DNA from: an uncultured Bacteroidales bacterium
GTDB taxonomy: Bacteria; Bacteroidota; Bacteroidia; Bacteroidales; Paludibacteraceae
Direction: 5' to 3'
NCBI GenBank assembly: GCA_934716995.1
Contig: CAKUYO010000022.1
Span: 1 to 34,724, forward strand
Length of the DNA: 34,724 nucleotides
The notes under the pieces are model-generated. The model was not told where the DNA came from and did not search any database. It saw nothing but the letters and a program-made list of their open reading frames with translations. Below are positions 7,300 through 13,171 of this stretch, piece by piece. The position numbers and the translations under genes are program-made. How positions within the stretch are numbered: the first letter of the stretch is position 1; every line of letters begins with the position of its first letter.

Positions 7300-9264
7300 T
7301 TACTTGCTTTCCTCGTTTGGATTAGCGGACTCCTGAGCGGGCTGCACCGCAGGCAATGGAGACAATGCAGTCTCTTGTAGCGGTTGCGCCTCTGCTTCTT
7401 TTTGCGGCTGCGCTTTGGGCGCCTTGGGTTGCTTGGCTTTGGGAGCCGGTTGCGCTTTCGGTTTCTTCGCCGTTGCGGGCTGCTGTGCCGTCTGCACCTT
7501 CTCTGCAGGCTTCTCCTGCTTGGTCGGCTCTGCCTTGGGCGTTTCCTTCTTGGGCTGCTGCTTTGCCTTGGGTTGCTTCTTCGCGGGTTGCACCTTCTGC
7601 TCCGCCGGTTGCTGCGCCTTGGGCTGTTCGGCTTTGGCAGGCTCTTTCTTGGGCTGTGCCTTGGGTTGCTCCTTAAGCTGCTGCTTCTGCGGTTGCTTGG
7701 GCTGCTCCTGCGGCTCTTCCTGATGCTTCAGGATATTGCCCTTTGCATCACAAAAACGCATCTCCAGCATACCCAGACTCTGGTTTTCCACCACACGCAC
7801 ACCGTACTTGCGGCGCCATTGGCATTTCAGGCTGTTGAACCACCCGCGGCACACGTACAAATACACATACGGATGCAAATGCAGGCGCAAGCCTTTGCCG
7901 TAATGTTCAAAGAAATGCCCTATCTCCTCCTCCACCCGGTCGGTAAAGAGAATCGAAGGCTGTATCTTGCCTTTGCCCATACAGGTCGGACAAACTTCCA
8001 TCACATCCACCTCTACCGCGGGGCGCACGCGCTGGCGGGTGATCTGCATCAGTCCGAACTTGCTGAGCGGCAGCACGTTGTGTTTCGCACGATCGTGCGA
8101 CATCAGTTTGCGTACATAGTCGTACAACTGCTGCTGGTGCTCTTTGGAGTCCATATCGATGAAATCGACAATAATGATTCCACCGATGTCCCGAAGCCTG
8201 AGTTGGTGCACCAGTTCTTCTGCGGCAAGCATATTGAACTGAAACGCATTTTCCTCCTGGTCTTCATACAGTTTCTTGCTGCCCGAGTTGACATCTATGG
8301 AGAACAATGCCTCCGTGCGGTCGATAATCAGATACCCGCCGTGCTTGAAGCCCACCACCCGTCCGAGTCCGGTCTTCATCTGGCGCGTAATATCGAACTT
8401 GTCAAATATCGGCTGCGTACCCTCGTACAACTTGACGATCTTTGCGCTGTCGGGAGCAATCAGTTCCACGTACTGGCGCACCTCGTCATATATCGCTTTG
8501 TCGTTGACCTGGATAGTCGTAAAATCCGGCGAGAACACATCGCGTATCACACCTATGGTACGTCCGAGTTCTTCGCTGACCAGACTGACAGGCTCTTTCT
8601 GTTGCAGCGACTTGACGGTGTCTTCCCAGCGTTGCACCAGCAGGCGCAACTCGCTGTCCAACTCCGCCACACGCTTGTCTTCCGCCACCGTGCGCACGAT
8701 CACACCGAACCCTTGGGGTTTGATAGAGGTGATCAGTTGTTTCAGGCGGGAGCGTTCCGACTCGCGTTTGATCTTCTGGCTGACCATCACCCCGTCGGCA
8801 AGCGGTATCAGTACCATATTGCGTCCGGCAATGCTGATTTCGGCAGTCAATCGCGGTCCCTTGGTGTTAATCGGCTCTTTGCTGACCTGCACCAATACAG
8901 GGTCGCCCACTTTGAGTACGTCGCTGATATTGCCCGACTTGCCCACCTCGGGTTGGCGGGGTGTGTTCTGCAACCGGGGTACCCGCCGGCGGTCGGAAAC
9001 CGCCTTGGTAACATAACTTTGCAGCGTTCGAAACTGTGAACCTAAATCCAAATAATGGAGAAAAGCCTCTTTCTCATAACCTACATCCACAAAGACTGCA
9101 TTGAGCGCGGGCATCACTTTCTTCACGCGACCGTAGTAGATATTTCCCACCGAGAAATTATCCTTGTTGCGTTGCTCCCGACTCACCTCTTGCAGGCGGT
9201 CGTCTTCCGTGAGCGCGATAGCAATCTCCTGTGGCTGTACGTCCACAATCAATTCGCTTTTCAT
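7300..9264 (-). CDS. rng: Ribonuclease E/G family protein (RNase G-like) with long charged tail
   Basis: Endoribonuclease that trims rRNA and initiates mRNA decay; 654 aa from the chosen start. An S1 RNA-binding domain spans about residues 37-125 (VGNIYYGRVKKVMPALNAVFVDVGYEKEAFLH). The catalytic DNase I-like fold carries FSIDVNSGS (Asp324) and IIIVDFIDMDSKEHQ (Asp367/Asp370), the Mg-binding aspartates of RNase E/G. CPTCMGKG (Cys425, Cys428) is the Zn-link motif. Residues 514-654 are a low-complexity Lys/Gln/Pro/Ala tail, unlike the short RNase G end, perhaps a scaffold region analogous in role to the RNase E C-terminus (inference). I chose ATG 9264 (MKSELIVDVQ) over an in-frame ATG at 9333: the family begins here, and the upstream start would run through a large hairpin. 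It lies downstream of the HU and 29-aa genes. Confidence 0.93.
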   Translation of the reverse strand: MKSELIVDVQPQEIAIALTEDDRLQEVSREQRNKDNFSVGNIYYGRVKKVMPALNAVFVDVGYEKEAFLHYLDLGSQFRTLQSYVTKAVSDRRRVPRLQNTPRQPEVGKSGNISDVLKVGDPVLVQVSKEPINTKGPRLTAEISIAGRNMVLIPLADGVMVSQKIKRESERSRLKQLITSIKPQGFGVIVRTVAEDKRVAELDSELRLLVQRWEDTVKSLQQKEPVSLVSEELGRTIGVIRDVFSPDFTTIQVNDKAIYDEVRQYVELIAPDSAKIVKLYEGTQPIFDKFDITRQMKTGLGRVVGFKHGGYLIIDRTEALFSIDVNSGSKKLYEDQEENAFQFNMLAAEELVHQLRLRDIGGIIIVDFIDMDSKEHQQQLYDYVRKLMSHDRAKHNVLPLSKFGLMQITRQRVRPAVEVDVMEVCPTCMGKGKIQPSILFTDRVEEEIGHFFEHYGKGLRLHLHPYVYLYVCRGWFNSLKCQWRRKYGVRVVENQSLGMLEMRFCDAKGNILKHQEEPQEQPKQPQKQQLKEQPKAQPKKEPAKAEQPKAQQPAEQKVQPAKKQPKAKQQPKKETPKAEPTKQEKPAEKVQTAQQPATAKKPKAQPAPKAKQPKAPKAQPQKEAEAQPLQETALSPLPAVQPAQESANPNEESK

Positions 9265-9288
9265 AATGGTTCTCAATAAAATAAAAAT

Positions 9289-9336
9289 GCTTTGTGGCAA
9301 CACATTTGCGCCCAAACGTGTCTCAAGCCACAAAGC
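9289..9336 (-). terminator. Long hairpin between the 29-aa gene and RNase G
   Basis: GCTTTGTGGC (9289-9298) and GCCACAAAGC (9327-9336) are perfectly complementary over 10 bp. Inside, ACACATTTG and CAAACGTGT pair over nine positions with one mismatch, leaving a short loop. On the minus strand the stem is followed by ATTTTTATTTT, then the RNase G start at 9264. It is either a terminator or a regulatory leader structure for RNase G. Confidence 0.7.
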
Positions 9337-9356
9337 AGGTTAAAAACGGAATCGTC

Positions 9357-9446
9357 TTACTTGTGCTTATGACGATTCTTGCGCAAACGTTTTTTACGTT
9401 TGTGGGTAGACATCTTATGTCTCTTATGCTTCTTTCCGTTTGGCAT
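9357..9446 (-). CDS. 29-aa highly basic AURKAIP1/COX24-type protein
   Basis: The ORF begins MPNGKKHKRHKMSTHKRKKR and ends RHKHK; 29 residues, 20 of them Lys, Arg or His. It matches the small AURKAIP1/COX24-domain proteins annotated throughout Bacteroidota, related to the mitochondrial small-subunit ribosomal protein mS38, so a ribosomal association is likely (inference from family). It lies 37 bp downstream of HU and upstream of RNase G, all on the minus strand, an order I recall from other Bacteroidales genomes. It is easily missed because of its length. Confidence 0.85.
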   Translation of the reverse strand: MPNGKKHKRHKMSTHKRKKRLRKNRHKHK

Positions 9447-9483
9447 AATTGTAATTATTAAATAGTTATTATATTATTCCTGA

Positions 9484-9756
9484 TTAGAGGAGTTGTTTCT
9501 TGAATTCGTTCGAAGCCTTGAATGCGGGAATCTTATGCTCAGGCACCTCGATGGAAGTATTCTTCGAGATGTTGCGTGCGATCTTCTTGGCACGGGTCTT
9601 GGTGGTGAAACTGCCGAAACCGCGGAGATATACATTATCACCGGCGGCAACGGTCTTCTTGATGTTATCCATAGCCGACTCTATGACGGTGGCAATCGAC
9701 GTCTTGTCGTAGCCGGTCTGGATAGCAATGCTGGTAATGAGTTCTGCTTTAGTCAT
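9484..9756 (-). CDS. HU-family DNA-binding protein
   Basis: Histone-like dimeric DNA-bending protein of the nucleoid, 90 aa, the usual HU length. MTKAELITSIAIQTGYDKTSIATVIESAMDNIKK is the N-terminal helical half. GFGSFTTKTRAKKIARNISKNTSIEVPEHKIPAFKAS contains the beta-arm, with the proline (in VPEH) used for intercalation, and the C-terminal KPAFKAS-like motif. Both the length and the GFGSF signature fit HU rather than the longer Bacteroidota HU-like proteins. A promoter with a TACCTTTG -7 box lies about 80 bp upstream. Probably cotranscribed with the 29-aa gene. Confidence 0.95.
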   Translation of the reverse strand: MTKAELITSIAIQTGYDKTSIATVIESAMDNIKKTVAAGDNVYLRGFGSFTTKTRAKKIARNISKNTSIEVPEHKIPAFKASNEFKKQLL

Positions 9757-9838
9757 AATTCTATATATTTTTCTATATTTCTATCGTTCTGTTTTTCTGT
9801 TCTTTCTATAGAAACCGCTTTTGCGGCGAAAAACTTTG

Positions 9839-9868
9839 CAAAGGTACGATAAAAAATTGATTTACAAA
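9839..9868 (-). promoter_or_regulatory. Promoter of the HU gene
   Basis: On the minus strand the -33 box is TTTG (9865-9868), followed by an 18-base spacer and TACCTTTG (9839-9846). It implies a roughly 75-80-nt 5' leader before the HU ATG. Confidence 0.65.
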
Positions 9869-9985
9869 AGTTTTTCGTCAAAAAAATCATTCTGCAAGCA
9901 AAAAAGACCCCGATTTTTACTCACAAACAAGTCTCTGATTTTCAATACAGACACACTGCACTTCAACACCCCGACAAGCAAGGCA

Positions 9986-10094
9986 GGTAGGGCGGGTGGG
10001 TAGGGTAGATAAGAATACAAACTCTATATACACATACACACGCACACACATAATATAAATAAATAAGTACTTACCCTACCCCACCTACCCTACC
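9986..10094. repeat. G-rich/C-rich inverted repeat, quadruplex-capable arms
   Basis: The left arm (9986-10008) is G-rich on the plus strand, with GGG runs separated by C, T and TA. The right arm (10072-10094) is its near-complement, C-rich with CCC(TA)/CCCC runs. The arms are about 23 nt, and the roughly 63-nt loop is A/T/C-rich with a CACACA tract. Each arm fits the pattern of four G-runs with 1-3-nt loops on one strand (one run in the right arm is only GG). It could form a long hairpin or quadruplexes, and resembles a REP/MITE-like element in layout. Confidence 0.7.
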
Positions 10095-10150
10095 TTAAAA
10101 TATACCACTGGGACTACATTCCCAATAATGCGCAATTCTTCTCACGCCTA

Positions 10151-10181
10151 TTGCATTTCCGCCTTTTTTGTTGTATCTTTG
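10151..10181 (+). promoter_or_regulatory. Promoter of the small gene-mutY operon
   Basis: TTG at 10151-10153, 20 bases, then TATCTTTG at 10174-10181. If used, transcription starts near 10187 and the roughly 190-nt leader of the 10377 gene contains both the 7-bp array and the first 11-bp-triplet repeat. Confidence 0.6.
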
Positions 10182-10200
10182 CATACAGAAACATGCACTA

Positions 10201-10235
10201 TTCTTTGTTCTTTGTTCTATGTTCTTTGTTCTATT
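10201..10235 (+). repeat. Five-unit 7-bp tandem array (TTCTTTG type)
   Basis: Units are TTCTTTG, TTCTTTG, TTCTATG, TTCTTTG and TTCTATT. The array lies in the predicted leader of the gene at 10377. Confidence 0.8.
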
Positions 10236-10262
10236 ATGCATAAGTATGCATTAGGCTTTCAA

Positions 10263-10336
10263 TTACGTAGAAAAGACGTAGAAAGGACGTAGAAAGCAGC
10301 GGTGCTTACAGGGAGATTAAGCCTCCTTTTTATGCA
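10263..10336 (+). repeat. Dispersed 11-bp-triplet repeat, copy 1
   Basis: TT, then 11-bp units ACGTAGAAAAG and ACGTAGAAAGG, then ACGTAGAAAG. After a 14-nt variable spacer come GGG, TTAAGC and TTTTTATGCA. Two other copies are at 23898-23971 (+) and 33755-33828 (-). It ends 40 bp before the ATG at 10377. Confidence 0.85.
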
Positions 10337-10376
10337 GATTATACAATAAAAATATACACTTTATACATTTCATATT

Positions 10377-10691
10377 ATGGCAAAAGCAGATCTAGAATTT
10401 CCCATCTCCGGACTTCATGGCAGACTCGCTAACGATAGCGAGACCTATTGCGCCAAACGCCTTGGCAAAACCGTTGTATCCAACTACCCCAAACGCCAGA
10501 ACCCCGCCAAAACCACCGACAACCAGCGTGCCAACCGCTCACGGTTTCAACAATCTGTCCTTATTGCACAGACCGAACTGACAGACCCCGCACGCCGTGC
10601 CTACTGGCAAACGCGCTTCGACCACCAGCCCGCCCCCGCACGTTACAAAATCCTCCGTAACTTTGTCATAGCCCAACTTATCAACCAATGA
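10377..10691 (+). CDS. Small unknown protein translationally coupled to mutY
   Basis: 104 aa; function not recognised. The protein is basic, lacks signal peptide or membrane segments, and reads as a small globular protein with a central Arg/Asn/Gln-rich part (KTTDNQRANRSRFQQS) and a C-terminal tryptophan-containing helix (RRAYWQTRFDHQPAPARYKILRNFVIAQLI). The stop overlaps the mutY start by 4 bp (ATGA), so the two are probably translated together. I recall similar short proteins with an FPI-x-G-hydrophilic start and a YKTLRxxV-like end in other Bacteroidales, but cannot name a family. The ATG at 10377 is the only plausible start, 40 bp after repeat copy 1. Confidence 0.7.
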   Translation: MAKADLEFPISGLHGRLANDSETYCAKRLGKTVVSNYPKRQNPAKTTDNQRANRSRFQQSVLIAQTELTDPARRAYWQTRFDHQPAPARYKILRNFVIAQLINQ

Positions 10692-11737
10692 ACACTGTTT
10701 CTCAACTGCATCGGGCACTGTACCGATGGTATGAGCAGAACCAACGCGTGCTGCCGTGGCGGGAAACCGATGCCCCGTACAAGATCTGGATTTCGGAGAT
10801 TATCCTCCAGCAGACGCGCGTGGTGCAGGGTATGGAGTATTATCTCCGTTTTGTGGAGCGTTTTCCTGATGCTTCCGCCCTTGCCGCAGCACACGAAGAC
10901 GAGGTGCTGCGCTATTGGCAGGGACTCGGCTACTACTCACGTGCCCGCAACCTGCACAAGGCGGCACAGATGATTGTCAGCCGCGGCTGGCTGCCCTTTC
11001 CCACGGCGTTTGACGATATACGCCTGCTGCCCGGTATCGGTGATTATACGGCGGGTGCCATCGCCTCGTTTGCCTACAACCTGCCCTACCCCGCTATGGA
11101 CGGCAACGTCTATCGCGTGGTGACGCGGCTATACGATTGTGATACGCCGTTTGACACCTCTGCGGGCAAGAAGCATTTCCACACCCTGATAGACACCCTT
11201 CTCGACCGCAAGAACGCCCGCCTGTTCAACTCCGCCATTATGGAGTTCGGCGCCCTCCACTGCACCCCGTCGCTCACGCTCCCCGGCAGCGGGGAACAGT
11301 CCTGCCCGCAATGCCCGCTCGGTATATGGTGCCAAGCCCGTGCGCACGGCACCGCCGCGCTGCTGCCCGTGCGCAAACCGCGCCACGAACTGCACGACCG
11401 GTACCTGAACTACCTTATATATATAAGCCATTCTGCCACCCTGCTCCACCAACGCACAGAAAAAGACATCTGGCAGCACCTCTACGAGTTTCCGCTCATC
11501 GAAACCGACCACCTGTTTGACCGCAGAGAAGCCACAGAAGTGTTGCACACTGCGGATTTCCTGACACTCGACTTCACGCATATCCTCAGCCACCGGCGCC
11601 TGCACGCACGTTTCTTCTGCTGCCGCGTACCATCGCTGCCTGCACTGCCCGACACACAGACGGTACCGCTTGCCGGCCTCGACCACTACGCCCTCTCCCG
11701 TCTTACCCTGAGGGCTTTGGAGAAACTGCATATATAA
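10688..11737 (+). CDS. mutY: A/G-specific adenine DNA glycosylase
   Basis: Removes adenine mispaired with 8-oxoguanine in base-excision repair; 349 aa. The N-terminal HhH-GPD domain contains SEIILQQTRV (catalytic Glu37), the helix-hairpin-helix LLPGIGDYTAGAI (113-125) and AMDGNVYRV (catalytic Asp138). The [4Fe-4S] ligands are Cys192, Cys206, Cys209 and Cys215. The first spacing is 13 residues instead of the usual six (usual pattern C-x6-C-x2-C-x5-C). The C-terminal NUDIX-like region that reads 8-oxoG (about 235-345) includes LSHRRLHARFF. The gene is coupled to the preceding 104-aa gene by an ATGA overlap and converges on the CobW-type gene, with a shared terminator. Confidence 0.95.
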   Translation: MNTVSQLHRALYRWYEQNQRVLPWRETDAPYKIWISEIILQQTRVVQGMEYYLRFVERFPDASALAAAHEDEVLRYWQGLGYYSRARNLHKAAQMIVSRGWLPFPTAFDDIRLLPGIGDYTAGAIASFAYNLPYPAMDGNVYRVVTRLYDCDTPFDTSAGKKHFHTLIDTLLDRKNARLFNSAIMEFGALHCTPSLTLPGSGEQSCPQCPLGIWCQARAHGTAALLPVRKPRHELHDRYLNYLIYISHSATLLHQRTEKDIWQHLYEFPLIETDHLFDRREATEVLHTADFLTLDFTHILSHRRLHARFFCCRVPSLPALPDTQTVPLAGLDHYALSRLTLRALEKLHI

Positions 11738-11740
11738 AAA

Positions 11741-11774
11741 TACGGGCGACTCTGCCCTTACAGAATCGCCCGTA
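11741..11774. terminator. Bidirectional terminator between mutY and the CobW-type gene
   Basis: TACGGGCGACTCTG (11741-11754) pairs with CAGAATCGCCCGTA (11761-11774) with one mismatch and a six-base loop. Flanking bases are A-rich on the left and T-rich on the right. Confidence 0.85.
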
Positions 11775-11797
11775 GATTTATAATTGCCGGTCAGCCC

Positions 11798-13018
11798 TTA
11801 GTCCAGACAAGCGTCCAATGCCTCGGTGATGGCCTTCTTGTCGAGGTGCTGACCGATGAAGACCAGTTTCTGCATACGGTCGCCATATTGGTCGTCCCAG
11901 TCGTGGCGCAGTTGGGCATCCTGTGCCTTGAGCGCCTCCAACTCGTCCTGCGGCATCGTGGCGAACCATTCCCCCGCTTTTTTGAGGTTGAACTGACGCC
12001 CTGCCTGCTCGAACAGGTAGCACATATCGTACTCGTCAGAGAAATAGCACATACCCTTCGCACGAATAACGTTCTTCGGCCATTTGGATGCAACAAACTC
12101 GTCAAATAGTCCGAGGTTGAACGGACGGCGGGCATAATAGACAAAGGTGGAGATACCATACTCCTCGGCTTCGCCCTCGTCGTCATCGTGGTGATGATGG
12201 TGCTCGTGGTCGTGGTGGTCGTGATGATCATGCTCATTATGATCGTGGTCGTGGTCATCGTCCTCATCGTCCTCGTCGTGGTGTGCGTCTTCCACCTCCT
12301 GTATCCACGTAGCGGAAGTAGCCACCGCATCGAAATTGAACATCTTGGTATTCAAAATCTTGTCGAAATCGACATCGCAATAGTCGCAGTCGATAATCTC
12401 CGCTTTGGGTTGGATGGCGCGAATAATAGCACGGATATGTTCCAAATCCTCCTTCGATACCTCGCTTGACTTGTTGAGCAAGATGATGTTGCAGAACTCG
12501 ATCTGCTGGATAACCAGCGAAGCGAGGTCTTCCTCGCCTATGTCCTTGCGGTTGAGGTCTTCGCCCGAAGCGAACTCGTCCCGCATACGGAGCGCGTCCA
12601 CCACGGTAACGATACAATCAAGTACCGGCACACCGTCTTTGGCAAACATCGGCACCATCTGCGGGTAAGAGCAAAGCGTCTGGGCTATCGGTGCAGGCTC
12701 GCAGATACCCGAAGCCTCGATAACGATATAGTCGAACTGGTTTTGCGAGACAAGGTCGTGGAGTTGCTGCACCAGGTCCATCTTGAGCGTACAGCAGATA
12801 CAACCGTTCTGCAAAGCCACCAGACTATCATCTTTCTGACTGACCACCCCACCCTGCTGGATAAGGGAGGCATCGATATTCACCTCACCTATATCATTGA
12901 CAATCACCGCAAAGCGGATACCCTTGCGGTTGGTAAGAATACGGTTGAGAAGCGTGGTCTTGCCGCTGCCTAAATAACCCGTAAGCAGCAATACGGGGAT
13001 TTGATTTACCATTTTCAT
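11798..13018 (-). CDS. CobW/COG0523 GTPase, metallochaperone-like
   Basis: G3E-family P-loop GTPase, 406 aa. The P-loop is GYLGSGKTT (14-22), the metal-binding CxCC motif is GCICCTL with Cys73, Cys75 and Cys76, and EASGICEPAP (101-110) follows. Residues 246-284 are an Asp/His-rich linker with about 17 His, a likely metal-binding loop between the GTPase and C-terminal CobW_C domains (about 285-400). The expected G4 motif NKxD reads NKSS (182-185), so the base-recognising Asp is not in its usual place; I believe this subfamily often has Ser here. Zinc transfer to client enzymes is the likely role, by analogy with the ZNG1/ZigA class; cobalt or nitrile-hydratase maturation is less likely. No Zur site was identified. 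Confidence 0.88.
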   Translation of the reverse strand: MKMVNQIPVLLLTGYLGSGKTTLLNRILTNRKGIRFAVIVNDIGEVNIDASLIQQGGVVSQKDDSLVALQNGCICCTLKMDLVQQLHDLVSQNQFDYIVIEASGICEPAPIAQTLCSYPQMVPMFAKDGVPVLDCIVTVVDALRMRDEFASGEDLNRKDIGEEDLASLVIQQIEFCNIILLNKSSEVSKEDLEHIRAIIRAIQPKAEIIDCDYCDVDFDKILNTKMFNFDAVATSATWIQEVEDAHHDEDDEDDDHDHDHNEHDHHDHHDHEHHHHHDDDEGEAEEYGISTFVYYARRPFNLGLFDEFVASKWPKNVIRAKGMCYFSDEYDMCYLFEQAGRQFNLKKAGEWFATMPQDELEALKAQDAQLRHDWDDQYGDRMQKLVFIGQHLDKKAITEALDACLD

Positions 13019-13106
13019 AACACTATATAAATAAAAACAAAACGTTCAAAACTTTGTCTTGCAGCGCAACATGCGCCGCGCTTGGACAAATGTTTCTATC
13101 AAAATC

Positions 13107-13145
13107 AAACTCTGCCGCTCCGCCGAGGCGAAAGCAGCAGAGTTT
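13107..13145 (-). terminator. Terminator after the DUF2723 gene
   Basis: AAACTCTGC (13107-13115) pairs with GCAGAGTTT (13137-13145), with inner CGCC/GGCG pairing. The minus-strand continuation (GATTTTGAT) is moderately T-rich, and the plus-strand side has TTTTTATT. Confidence 0.7.
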
Positions 13146-13171
13146 TTATTATTTCCTTTATAAAATGCTTG

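Larger units (their letters stand above)
9869..10376. other. Long intergenic region between the divergent HU and mutY operons
   Basis: Apart from the G-rich inverted repeat (9986-10094), the plus-strand promoter (10151-10181), the 7-bp array (10201-10235) and the 11-bp-triplet repeat (10263-10336), I see no coding region or RNA gene here. Composition shifts abruptly between a CACA-rich stretch, G/C-rich arms and T-rich repeats, unlike the neighbouring genes. Confidence 0.6.

Noticed and set aside
7384..9039. 551-aa Leu/Arg-rich frame antisense to RNase G
   Set aside because: Its repetitive Leu-rich start is the complement of the Lys/Gln/Pro tail codons.
10263..10297. CRISPR-like direct repeats
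   Set aside because: Units are 11 bp, contiguous, without unique spacers, and no cas genes are present.
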